NCBI GenBank assembly: GCA_035772405.1
Contig: JAYKKM010000005.1
Location: 3,867,001-3,931,000, forward strand
Length of the DNA stretch: 64,000 bases
Reading direction: 5' to 3'
From: Chrysogorgia sp. JL179-B06
Taxonomy: Eukaryota > Cnidaria > Anthozoa > Scleralcyonacea > Chrysogorgiidae
Below the pieces are notes generated by a model. It had not been told where the DNA came from. It ran no database searches and was given only the letters and a program-made list of their open reading frames with translations. Position numbers and translations under genes: made by a program. This document shows positions 40,001 to 48,700 of this stretch, one piece after another. The stretch's first letter is position 1, and each line of letters begins with the position of its first letter.

Positions 40001-41974
40001 GCTCCTTTTCTTTATTTATTCATCAATATTCCTTCCTTTATAGCTCCTCTTCTTTATTTATTCCTCAGTACTCCCTCCTTTATAGCTCCTCTCCTTTAGT
40101 TATTCCTCAATATTCCTTTCTTTATAGTTCCTCTCCTTTATTTATTCCTCAATATTCCTTCTTTTATAGTTCCTCTCCTTTATTCATTCCTCAATATTCC
40201 TCCTTTATAGCTCCTCTTCTTTATTTATTCCTCAATATTCCTTCCTTTATAGCTCCTCTCTTTAATTTATTCCTCAATATTCCTTCCTTTATAGTTCCTC
40301 TCTTTTATTTATTCCTCAATATTCCTTCCTTTATAGTTCCTCTCTTTTATTTATTCCTCAATATTCCTTCCTTTATAGGCTATAGCTACTCTCTTTTATT
40401 TATTCCTCAATATTCCTTCCTTTATAGCTCCTCTCTTTTATTTATTCCTCAATATTCCTTCCTTTATAGCTCCTCTCTTTAATTTGTTCCTCAATATTCC
40501 TTTCTTTATAGTTCCTCTCCTTTATTTATTCCTCAATATTCCTTCCTTTATAGCTCCTCTCTTTAATTTATTCCTCAATATTCCTTTCTTTATAGTTCCT
40601 CTCCTTTATTAATTTCTCAATATTCCTTCCTTTATAGTTCCTCTCCTTTATTCATTCCTCAATATTCTTTCCTTTATAGCTCCTCTCTTTAATTATTCCT
40701 CAATATTCCTTCCTTTATAGTTCCTCTCTTTTATTCATTCCTCAATATTCCTCCTTTATAGCTCCTCTTCTTTAATTATTCCTCAATATTCCTTCCTTTA
40801 TAGTTCCTCTCTTTTATTTATTCCTCAATATTCCTTCCTTTATAGCTCCTCTCTTTTATTTATTCCTCAATATTCCTTCCTTTATAGCTCCTCTCCTTTA
40901 TTTATTCCTCAATATTCCTTCCTTTTTAGTTCCTCTCTCTTATTTATTCCTCAATATTCCTTCCTTTATAGCTCCTCTCTTTAATTTATTCCTCAATATT
41001 CCTTCCTTTATAGCTCCTCTCTTTAATTTATTCCTCAATATTCCTTCCTTTATAGCTCCTCTCTTTTATTTATTCCTCAATATTCCTTCCTTTATAGCTC
41101 CTCTCTTTTATTTATTCCTCAATATTCCTTTATTTATAGTTCCTCTCCTTTATTTATTCCTCAATATTCCTTCCTTTATAGCTCCTCTCTTTAATTTACT
41201 CCTCAATATTCCTCCTTTATAGTTCCCTCCTTTATTTATTCCTCAATATTCCTTTATTTATAGTTCCTCTCCTTTATTTATTCCTCAATATTCCTTCCTT
41301 TATAGCTCCTCTCTTTAATTTACTCCTCAATATTCCTCCTTTATAGTTCCCTCCTTTATTTATTCCTCAATATTCCTTTCTTTATAGTTCCTCTCCTTTA
41401 TTTATTCCTCAATATTCCTTCCTTTATGGCTCCTCTCCCCTTTATTTATTCCTCAATATTCCTTCGTTTATAGCTCCTCTCTTTAATTTATTCCTCAATA
41501 TTCCTCCTTTATAGCTCCTCTTCTTTAATTATTCCTCAATATTCCTTCCTTTATAGTTCCTCTCTTTTATTTATTCCTCAATATTCCTTCCTTTATAGCT
41601 CCTCTCTTTAATTTATTCCTCAATATTCCTTCCTTTATGGCTCCTCTCCTTTATTTATTCCTCAATATTCCTTCCTTTATAGTTCCTATCTTTAATTTAT
41701 TCCTCAATGTTCCTCTCCTTTATTCATTCCTCGATATTACTTCCTTTATAGCGCCTCTCCTCGACGTCATCGTCATCGAAGCCGATCTCCTCGTCGTCAT
41801 CATTCGCCTCATCGTCGTCATCGTCGACGATCTCGTTCCAGATCCCACTCACGCTCACCTTCACCGCACAAATCAAAGAAATCAAGTAAACGAGAAGCTG
41901 GCAACGAAGATACAGAAATAGAAGAAGCAAATGCTTTGCGAGCAAAACTTGGATTAAAACCTTTGAAACCTTAA
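16013..41974 (+). CDS. PRPF38A: Pre-mRNA-splicing factor 38A, complete nine-exon gene
   Basis: Exons: 16013-16142, 17933-18092, 19826-19947, 22700-22785, 25523-25564, 31156-31224, 31452-31522, 33653-33706 and 41752-41974. All are bounded by GT-AG and the phases match, giving 957 nt or 318 aa (human PRPF38A is about 312 aa). The start reads MANRTVSDAK followed by GTNPQYLVEKIVRTRIYESK, the near-invariant PRP38 N-terminus. Exons 1-5 encode the PRP38 fold, including GGNIKPTP, VRALGAIYMRL and DEFVDELL. Exon 6 is an acidic Glu/Asp run, and exons 7-9 are an Arg/Ser-rich tail that ends in ALRAKLGLKPLKP. PRP38 is a U4/U6.U5 tri-snRNP protein needed for spliceosome activation in the nucleus. The gene spans 26 kb, almost all of it transposon-filled intron. 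Intron 8 is mostly a minisatellite. Confidence 0.96.
17550..17812 (-). mobile_element. tRNA-derived SINE, copy 2
   Basis: Same body as the copy at 6023, inverted. The (TTTAG)n tail is at 17550-17566 and the tRNA-like head ends near 17812. It lies in intron 1 of PRPF38A. Confidence 0.8.
19035..19111. repeat. Perfect 77-nt palindrome (38-bp arms, 1-nt centre)
   Basis: The left arm 19035-19072 (TACATGTATTTCCAGAGCTA and onward) is the exact reverse complement of 19074-19111, with G19073 at the centre. It lies in intron 2 of PRPF38A. There is no loop, so it could extrude as a cruciform. Confidence 0.97.
20031..21434. other. PRPF38A intron 3, no gene recognised
   Basis: Contains GTTTAGAA-rich loose repeats (20640-20960) and a small inverted repeat at 20245-20345 (GGATTTATGCG..CGCATAAATCC). 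No coding signal. Confidence 0.5.
21435..22250. mobile_element. Mutator-like element with 9-bp TSD carrying a RecQ-helicase fragment
   Basis: Ends TATCCTGGTCCCAGAGG and CCTCTGGGACCAGGCCGTA, with more inverted sequence inside (GAGAACCTCTGGTCGCACGG). AGTTGTAGG flanks both sides (21426-21434 and 22251-22259). Inside, 21706-21807 reads MDKALFDDIL and SLNASQKEALLAYIN. The minus strand just beyond reads INRRDVFAILPTGH, together resembling the start and Walker A region of a RecQ-type helicase, rearranged. It is in intron 3 of PRPF38A. Confidence 0.72.
22873..23378. mobile_element. hAT-like MITE, copy B
   Basis: Ends CAGTGATCTC and GAGATCAGTG with the 8-bp duplication TTTGCAAC at 22865-22872 and 23379-23386. 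It lies in intron 4 of PRPF38A. Confidence 0.9.
23770..24362. mobile_element. Foldback element with repeated CCGGATTC motifs
   Basis: The left arm AAAAGTTTCCGGATTCGT is complementary to the right arm ACGAATCCGGAAACTTTT; CGTTTACAC and GTGTAAACG repeats lie inside. A short ATG frame (MPPKKKARKDVT) begins at 23953. The left border may extend to about 23762. Confidence 0.65.
24534..25073. mobile_element. hAT-like MITE with 8-bp TSD TCTCAAAG
   Basis: Ends TAAAGTTGGGCGGTAT and ATACCGCCCAACTTTA; subterminal copies of CGGTATACCGG. TCTCAAAG occurs at 24526-24533 and 25074-25081. Intron 4 of PRPF38A. Confidence 0.88.
26203..30742 (+). mobile_element. Ty3/gypsy retrotransposon, defective, with short LTR and TSD TATAA
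   Basis: Order: gag start at 26325 with an early stop (26355), a gag matrix/capsid-like part, a protease with DTGAQCNVLP (about 26702), then reverse transcriptase with the catalytic MDD in VIMDDILVWG (about 27510). RNase H follows (LSVDASSVGLGAVL), then after a nested LINE an integrase (HH-CC finger remnant, YPKSNGLTERTIQ at about 29930). Stops and frame breaks at 27087, 27418, 27826 and 28195 make it inactive. The gag zinc knuckle and part of the protease lead appear deleted. The right LTR (30665-30742, TG..CA) is only 78 bp; the left repeat matches it over about 48 bp from 26203. The flanks show TATAA at 26198-26202 and 30743-30747. It lies in intron 5 of PRPF38A, in gene orientation. No env is seen. 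Confidence 0.88.
28585..29519 (-). mobile_element. CR1-like LINE fragment nested in the Ty3/gypsy element
   Basis: Minus-strand frames at 29486-29232 and 29386-29090 encode the end of a reverse transcriptase: KTEKDLGVWVTDNLTWSKQV, then LALVRPHLGYATRVWAPQ and VQRRATKYILKLPF. A 3' UTR and an AATTCAAA-type short repeat follow at 28585. The six bases AACGAA occur on both sides (28579-28584 and 29520-29525), which marks the insertion and explains why the gypsy frame resumes after it. The LINE is therefore younger than the host element. Confidence 0.85.
31586..32035. mobile_element. Foldback element AAAGGGGAACTG, copy with empty site
   Basis: Inverted arms around GCCGCCATTTTAGAGTTTG and CAAACTCTAAAATGGCGGC. 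The right arm has CATTATGCACCACGCTTAAAG, the uninterrupted counterpart of the site occupied at 4963-5514. It is in intron 7 of PRPF38A. Confidence 0.8.
32700..33596. mobile_element. Outer foldback element split by MITE copy C
   Basis: The left arm (ATATATTTGTGATCTTTGG, then CTCCTGCTAAAGTTG) pairs with the right arm (CAACTTTAGCAGGGAATG, then AAAGATTATAAATATATA). Related arm sequences also occur at 47130-47770. Confidence 0.7.
32960..33465. mobile_element. hAT-like MITE, copy C, nested
   Basis: Ends CACTGATCTC and GAGATCAGTG with the duplication GTTGACGCC (8-9 bp) at 32951-32959 and 33466-33474. It sits inside an outer foldback element at about 32700-33596 in intron 7 of PRPF38A. Confidence 0.88.
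34130..34560 (-). pseudogene. Penelope-like element remnant (GIY-YIG endonuclease region)
   Basis: The minus strand reads VYSIPCGESEIKYIGKTGR, then after an in-frame stop RKREHVRNVRL and DHQISWDDA. This is the GIY-YIG endonuclease pattern found at the C-terminus of Penelope-like retroelements. It lies in intron 8 of PRPF38A, just upstream of the minisatellite. Confidence 0.6.
34630..41745 (+). repeat. 7.1-kb minisatellite of a 42-bp unit that copies the PRPF38A exon-9 acceptor
   Basis: Roughly 165-170 units with core CAATATTCCTTCCTTTATAG followed by CTCCTCTCCTTTATTTATTC, varying between about 38 and 46 bp. Each unit contains a pyrimidine-rich run and TATAG, and so looks like a 3' splice site. 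The array fills the end of intron 8 and stops at the true acceptor at 41751, where the sequence is TTCCTTTATAG|CGCCTCTCC. Long internal duplications exist: a block around 35.96-38.7 kb recurs around 38.7-41.5 kb, offset 2742-2745 bp, rising to 2866 after an extra insertion. Confidence 0.97.
41752..41974 (+). CDS. PRPF38A: PRPF38A last exon, RS-rich tail
   Basis: The acceptor reads TTCCTTTATAG then CGCCTCTCC. The first base completes a Ser codon split with exon 8 (AG|C), and 74 codons including TAA follow. The exon encodes alternating Arg/Ser/His (RRHRHRSRSPRR and similar) and then a conserved C-terminal helix with ALRAKLGL. The acceptor and the first nine exon bases match, with one mismatch, the repeating unit of the array just upstream. 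This exon boundary therefore seems to be the seed, or the last member, of the array. Confidence 0.93.
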
Positions 41975-42025
41975 TAATTTCCGAATAATTACACCCGAGA
42001 ACTTTTATCTTAATATGCTGTTTGT

Positions 42026-42031
42026 AATAAA
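42026..42031 (+). promoter_or_regulatory. Poly(A) signal of PRPF38A
   Basis: AATAAA sits 52 bases after the PRPF38A stop codon, in an AT-rich stretch. Confidence 0.6.
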
Positions 42032-42218
42032 ATATTATTCCGTAAAGAATATTTCCTATACATTCATTTAACGACAACTGTGACAGAAAGAAAACTTAGC
42101 CTTCGGCATTTTGAAGAAAAACTAAATCAGGCTAAAAGAAATAAACTACAAAATCAAACGGAAGAAGTTATGTGGTAAATATTGAGGCCGTAGGCCGAGG
42201 GTTCTGCAAACCAAAAAT

Positions 42219-42868
42219 GGGTAATTTACCTGCCGAACGGGTGAAAACGTGGATCCACGCCTGGACTGGAATTCTTTGGACCGATAATAATGAAAGAAAC
42301 GAAGAAAGTTTGGATCTGCTTATTCGTAGATGCAAGTTCACTAGCCGTACACCTAGAAGTTTGTTTCAACATGACACCGAAGAGTAATTCCTGGATGCTT
42401 ATAGAAGAATGAGCAATCGAACAGGATTAAGTGAAACTATAACTCCGATAACCATCTTTCGATAAGGCAGATAAGGTATTGAAAGCAGCCTACAAAAATG
42501 TTCATGCAATCTTGAAGAAGCTCTACAGGAAAGAAATAGAAAGACAGTTTGCGTCACTGGGAATCACATGGAAATTTAACACAGAACGAACTTCGCACGA
42601 GGGAGGACAATGGGAGACGTTCTGTGACCAGGTGAAAAGGCCATTGAAACTCGTCGTCGGTAAAGTGATGCCGACCTTCCAAGAACTCCAGACAGTTTTA
42701 ACAGACCTAGAATGTCAGATCAACTCCAGAAACATCACCTACGTTGGCGATGATATCTCAGATGGAATGGTAATTGCTCTGGCTCATCTTGTCCTGGGCA
42801 TACCTCTTGCGAGGTTACCAGATTTCCCAAACAGATTTGAAAGAGAAATAAAGCTGGAGAAAAGATTC
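42219..42868 (+). pseudogene. BEL/Pao retrotransposon integrase remnant
   Basis: Broken frames read MGNLPAERV, then EFLDAYRRMSNRTGL after a stop at 42385, then 42479-42868 with ITWKFNTERTSHEGGQWE, LTDLECQINSR and TYVGDDISDG. The W-x-F-N-x-E..HEGG-W-E and VNSRP-LTY-type blocks are those of BEL/Pao integrases. It lies just downstream of PRPF38A and is cut off by a SINE at 42868. Several stops and frame changes show it is dead. Confidence 0.75.
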
Positions 42869-43105
42869 TAGTGGTTACCACACGTGTCTATGAGCTGGGA
42901 GACCAGGGTTCATATCATGGGTCGGACAGGGTCTTAAGATATCGGATTTTAAACTCAGGGTCTTAAAATAATTGAGGAGAAAGTGCTGCCTTTGCAACAA
43001 CGCCAGCAAATGGTAAGACTTTCGGGTCTTCTCGAAAAACGACCTAAGATCGTAGGCCCTCGGAACCTAGTTGTGTTTTCCGTTCACCTAAGATTGATAA
43101 ACTGA
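42868..43105 (+). mobile_element. tRNA-derived SINE, copy 3 (degraded)
   Basis: Starts CTAGTGGTTACC directly against the BEL/Pao remnant. The body is recognisable (GGGTCTTCTCG, CGTAGGCCCTCGGA), with a short internal duplication around TCTTAAGAT and TCTTAAAAT and no clear tail. Confidence 0.7.
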
Positions 43106-43143
43106 ATAGTCGAGACTCTGGCTCGCATAAATAGGGTTACATT

Positions 43144-43341
43144 AAGCCTGGTTCTCACTTGTCGTAAGAATCGGGGATTTTCCGGTCCTCGATCGCCTGG
43201 GATTTTTACGACGAGTGACATGATTGAAGCAATGTCCCGGACTCGGAAGAATCGGAATCATTTCTATTTGGAAAACGCATCCCTAACGGTCGCCGATAAA
43301 TGAAAAATCCCCGTTTCTTACGACAGGTGAGAACCAAGCTT
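43144..43341. mobile_element. Small foldback element
   Basis: AAGCCTGGTTCTCACTTGTC at the left pairs with GACAGGTGAGAACCAAGCTT at the right, with GGGGATTTT..AAAATCCCC inside. It is in the gap between PRPF38A and the GPCR gene. Confidence 0.75.
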
Positions 43342-44362
43342 TATCCTGCGTGAACGTCTCAAAATAAATCATACTCATTTTTGTACCGACAGTGTATCGC
43401 AGATCACTTTTGGAAATATTCTAGAAAGAATATTTACCAAATCTAAACGTTAGGCACAAGTGGATGATAGAGGAGACACCGGGTCCCTTGGCACTTAGTA
43501 ATGTAGTCTTGGTAACGCAAGACAACGTTTCATGTGTTAATAGCCAAAGTGGAACAACTATATGAAGCTAGCGATGATTTGTATACATATACAGAGATAT
43601 ATTTGAACAAACTTATCCAGAAACTACTTATGAAAAAGCATCGTAACTCATGATAAAGTCGTGAAGCGTAAAGAAGAAATCAAGAAAATTGACCCCCTAA
43701 ATTACCAATCAATTGTTGATAATTCCTTGAATTCAGAGAAAGACCGGCTGACGTTTCATATAAATATCCCGAATTTAAAACATAGTCCTAACCCCAACAT
43801 AACCCTAACCCTACACCTAATTTACAATAATGTTTTATTTTAGAAATACCGATAGTCTATGTGACGTCATTTCGGGATTTATATGAACGACCTAACCAGT
43901 CCCCCGCTTTGTCGGGAAAGGGCGATCAGTCTCAACATGTAACCCGCTCGGGTAAAGTAGTACGAGTGCCACATCGAAATTCCGAAAACGACCACCCCCA
44001 TGTTTTTTGTTTTTTTTTACATTGGACGAATACTGTAGCAATAAAAAATGACACTGGATAGCTCAATACAACATGCCCTCAAAATCATTTCATTTATCAA
44101 CAATATTTAATGTCCTGAATGTTCTCATATGTCAGCAATACGTGTGCAGATGTTTAGCATTTTTCCACTTTCTAGAAACTATATTGGGTCACCTCAGAGC
44201 TACTTTCAAACTGTGTATGTGGCCTGGGCCAGATGCATATACCGCCAAAAATCTCAACAAAGGAAGTACTGTCGCTTAGAAAACTACATTTTTAAATTTT
44301 CTGAATAATCAATACAGACTAGATTACTTATTAAATATTTTATTGCGAAAGTTAGTAACATG

Positions 44363-44372
44363 TTTATTTATT
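44363..44372 (-). promoter_or_regulatory. Poly(A) signals of the GPCR gene
   Basis: Overlapping AATAAATAAA (minus strand) lies about 130 bases after the stop; a further AATAAA is at 44339-44344. Confidence 0.45.
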
Positions 44373-44502
44373 AAAACTCTACAGTGGTTTAGCAAAAACC
44401 CATATGTTAATGTTCATTCGTAGGTTTTCTAAAAATAATGTTAAAGATATACGTGTACTGTATAAAAAACACATGCTGGAAACTAACCCCATGATTACTT
44501 CG

Positions 44503-45789
44503 TCACACAGGAGACTCTTCTTTCTCATTGTTTGATTGTGTTACGTTTGGTTTCTTTGGCATGTTCGAACTATTATGTTTCAGCACACCAAATGAGCTTA
44601 GTTGTTGAACTTTGCGTTGAAATTGTCGGGAATCCGGACTATCACGTGAGCTGCTGTTTGATGGAGAATCAAAGAGACGAGATTTCACATGAGAATAGGT
44701 GGATGGAGCGTTAAAAATCTTTACATAACTTCGGTTTTTTGAAAACTGGTCGTTTTCTTTGCCTTGTTCTTGGTCAATAGACGTGCTCGTACCATTTTCG
44801 CTGCTGCCCTGTGCTGTATCTTCACTCTCTCGTCTTTCATTATTTCTTGTCTTCGGGGATTGATTACCATTGTTGGAAGACGACTCATAAAGACGAGACT
44901 TAACATGAGAATAATCTTTTGGAGAACTAAATATCTTCACATTGCTAGGATTCTTTGGGCTTTGCTGATTGTCTTTACTTTGATTCTGTTCATCTTTCTT
45001 TGAATCTTCTACCTTGTCATCTTTCTTAGAATCTTTTTCCTTGTCTACCTCCAACTTCTCGTTGATGGACCTGGAAGATTGTGCAGTTTGAGGTTTGTTG
45101 TTGCCGGAGGATGATGCGTCAAAGAGGCGAGACTTGACGTTGGAATAATCAGATGGTGCATCAATAATCTTTACATTATTTTGCTTTCCTGGGTTTTTCT
45201 CATTTTCCTTGGCCTGATTCTGTTCACTTCCTGGAGATTTTTCCCTATCTTCATTGACAGTTGCTGACTTATCAGACGATGCGTTTGTTATCTCCCTTAT
45301 GCTGGTAGCACTATTTTTCAACATCCCAAATGCGGATAATTGTAGAACCTTTTTTTTAAATCTTTGCGAATCTTGGTTTCCATTGTTTTTGTTAAATTGG
45401 GAAATATACAAACGAGATTGTACATGAGAATAATCGTAAGGAGAGTTAAAAATCTTCACATTACTTTGGCTTTTTACGTTATCCTCAGTTTCGTCGCTCT
45501 GATCAAGTTCGACTGAAGATTTGTCATCAAACTTCATTTTTTTTGGCAATGGCAAGCCATTTTCTTTTTCTTTCAAACCCAAACGAGACTCCACGTTGGG
45601 ATAATCAACGGGAGAATTAATGACTGGAATGCCATTTGCAGACGTTTCATTAGAGTGTTCACCATTAGTTGTTTTTTTGTTGTCTTCGTCAGTATCGCCA
45701 GGATTTACTTCGATAATAATTGAACCGGCATTTGTAACACGGTCATCATCTGTGGTCTGTGGGACCTCCACGTCAGGAACTGAAGATTT
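44503..45789 (-). CDS. Last exon of the GPCR: five more tau-like SRL repeats, low-complexity tail
   Basis: This 428-codon exon is entered in phase 0 from exon 48045-47935 (acceptor TTATCAG). It is rich in Asn, Ser, Lys, Glu and Asp and probably disordered. Five repeats follow the pattern V-K-I-F/I-N/D/S-A/S-P-x-D-Y-S-H/N-V-K/Q-S-R-L-Y/F; examples are VKIFNSPYDYSHVQSRL and VKIFSSPKDYSHVKSRL. The first copy, VINSPVDYPNVESRL, is the most divergent. A second motif occurs twice, after repeats 2 and 5: RFKKKVLQLSAFGMLK and QFQRKVQQLSSFGVLK. The resemblance to tau/MAP repeats lies in the VKI....D.S.V.S core; the later PGGG part is absent here. Microtubule binding is inference. Confidence 0.75.
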   Translation of the reverse strand, partial: KSSVPDVEVPQTTDDDRVTNAGSIIIEVNPGDTDEDNKKTTNGEHSNETSANGIPVINSPVDYPNVESRLGLKEKENGLPLPKKMKFDDKSSVELDQSDETEDNVKSQSNVKIFNSPYDYSHVQSRLYISQFNKNNGNQDSQRFKKKVLQLSAFGMLKNSATSIREITNASSDKSATVNEDREKSPGSEQNQAKENEKNPGKQNNVKIIDAPSDYSNVKSRLFDASSSGNNKPQTAQSSRSINEKLEVDKEKDSKKDDKVEDSKKDEQNQSKDNQQSPKNPSNVKIFSSPKDYSHVKSRLYESSSNNGNQSPKTRNNERRESEDTAQGSSENGTSTSIDQEQGKENDQFSKNRSYVKIFNAPSTYSHVKSRLFDSPSNSSSRDSPDSRQFQRKVQQLSSFGVLKHNSSNMPKKPNVTQSNNEKEESPV

Positions 45790-48700
45790 CTGATAAAAAT
45801 GAAGTTAAATGTGTCAACAAATAAAACGAAAATATATGAAGCTGTCTATTTACAGGCTTTGGATATAATATGAAAAAGAGAAATAAGAGAACTTGTCGTC
45901 AATGAAGAAACAAGTAAGTACTCTTACTTAAGTATTTTTCGACACATTGAAGATCTCTTATTTCTCGTTTTCATATTATATCCATTTTTTTTTTGAGAAC
46001 TTAGTAAGCTATCATATTTTTTCTTTACAACCTTATCTACAGAATAATCTATTAAACCAGGGAAGTAAGACGATAATTATAATTATTACATCGAGAGGGA
46101 TATTTTACCAGGAACTAAAACATTCGTAGAGTACATAATACACTAGATCCGGGAACCGATTGGTGTATTTTTCGTATGTCACGCTTGCATCACTTAATTT
46201 CCGCCTTTTTGATGATTTTAAATAAAGTAAAAGCGAGAAACTTTGTTTCGTTCAATTCAATTCATGATAATTCACTTATTTGTCAAGCCATATAATAAAC
46301 AGAACTACATGGTTGCTCAAAGACATGAATTTTCTGTTTGAGTGGCAAGAACAATATCTCACTCATTCGTTTGCGCTCACTCGCGAGAAATAATCCTTTC
46401 CACTCGAACATAGAACGGGGGGAGGGTGCCTGCTATCGCAGACTAACTCGAACATAAAACCAATATCTTCTATGATATCCCCTTTATATTAAAAACATAC
46501 AAAACAAACTAATCCAAAGAGGGTCATCTTGAAAACAAAAGATATGAAAAATAACATGAGACCGTATAGTATTTAGATTGTGTTGAGAATTGGCCGAGAG
46601 CTGACGAGAGTTCGTGGTCAAACGAGAGTCGCCACTCACATCAATTCTCATGCTCGTTTGATCAGGACTAAAGTATTGATATACTGATAAACCATAACCT
46701 GCCGAAATTTTATGGAGGCTCCTATAATTTTCAGTTCTGTGCCCGCGATTATGTTTCAATTTGTTATTTTTATAGTAGTTTTTGCGGATTTCTTAGAGTA
46801 AAAATACATTAGACATTATCCTCAAATGTTTACCATATGGTTTAATCGTGGAATTCTCTATAAATGTTTAATTTTGAAGAAAAAATTGTAAATTGACCTG
46901 TTGAATTCAGATATGCCATCAGTTACATTCAGGAGCTACAGGTTCTCATGTGTATTAAAAGCTGTCCCCCATGTTGCTGTGGCAACACTGAGAAGACGTT
47001 GAAGAAAATTTTTTAAGAAGGAGTTGTTTTGAAAGCATTTCCAACAACGGAACTATAGGAACTTAATAACGAATAAACGTAATCCGAAAAACGTCATCTT
47101 GAAATTCGATATTTAAGTTAAACAAGAGAACATCCTTTTCTGATGATTTTTATATATTTATAATCTTTGGCACTTTTGTATAAAACTTACTTATCAGCTA
47201 CGTTCATCCTTATGATTTTCATCTGCTAAAGTCGGTTAAAGTGTATGTGGAACGAAAATTTTTATGATTGTATTTGAAAGAACGCTGAAATTAATGAAAA
47301 ATGGCTTTTATATACCTTTTATATCTTATTGCGTTCTTGAGTTATAACGTTTTATGTAATTTGAACTATGACGTCACAAGTGTGACAAGATGACAACACA
47401 TCTGATAATCAGGTATATTTTCATACTGTTTAGACTAAACTGGCTCAAACTTTGCGGATTTAGTTTTAACTGAGTACGTCTGCCAAGTTTGAGCCAGTTT
47501 AGTGTAACCAGTCTGAAGATATACCTGATTTTCAGTTGTGTTGTCATCCTGTCACACTTGTGACGTCATAGTTCAAATTACATAAAACGTTATAACTCAA
47601 GAATGCAATAAGATATAAAAGGCATGTAAAAGCCATTTTTCATTAATTTCAGTGTTCTTTCAAATACAATCATAAAAATTTTCACTTCATATATATTTTA
47701 AGTATTCACAGAAAGTGAATCGGGAAAGAGACAGTTTTTATCCGAAAGTTCCAAAGATTATAAATCGCAAACGTGAGTTTCAAGACGATGTTTTCCGGTG
47801 TTTGTTTTATTTTTCTGATTCTTATTATGACCTTAACTAAATTACTTTGTTGTTTCTTTTCCATGATTTTGCCATCATAGGATTTGTTAATATAACATCA
47901 CTTAATTGTTTGAAATAAAAACTAATGTACAAACCTCAATCGTCTCTCCAATGCTCGCCATACTTCCTCTTTTGCTAAATGTATCAAAACTTGCCAAAGA
48001 ATTAATCCCAAGGTACGTCTTTAGCTGATTAACTTCTCTCTCGCGCTAAGAGATATAATTTTAAAATGTTTCAAGTTAAAAATAACAAAACACTTGACAA
48101 CTCAAAATAAAACCATAAATAAGTAAAATAATATTTTATTAACTAACGTTTGTTTTACTTCATTTTATTTTGAATTAACACGATTCTTAGTTGCGAAAAA
48201 TGTAACGTCAAGGCCTTTCGGCTGGAATTGAACCAGCGACCCTGCGATGCTAGAGCAGCACTAGTGCAGTGCTCTGTGCTTTTATATATAAATAGGCAAA
48301 CCTAACAAACACTCTTTGACTATGCAGGTGTAGCCTTAGCTCCGCTCCCCTCCCCGGGGGTGGGCGTGGAGCGGAGATAAGAACCTGGATAGCAGTTGGA
48401 TTCTACTGGTGAAACTAGTAAGGAGGTTGTGCAGGTGACTGCCGCTGAGGCCGTCGAAATGTCGGCCACCAACAATAGTCTTTCTCAAAACTACGACAAG
48501 CTAGACGATCAATTTCACACTTTTAATGTAACTGTTATTTTATCTATTATACTCTGATTATGTTTCGTGATTGCAACGTTAGTTCAATAGTTATTATTCA
48601 ATAGTACTTATTCCATGTATTCCGTATAATATTTATTTCTAGCAACATATCCTCAGTCTTAGATTAACAATAATAGGCAATTTTCAAATGTTCTTAGATT

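Noticed and set aside
41637..41921. 94-codon frame over the end of the minisatellite and exon 9
   Set aside because: It is in a different frame from the RS-coding exon, which fits PRPF38A by phase and sequence.
48430..48480. Possible hammerhead ribozyme (GCTGAGGCCGTCGAAATG)
   Set aside because: CTGA and GAAA are present but the GA of CUGANGA and a proper stem II are missing; only a small hairpin remains.
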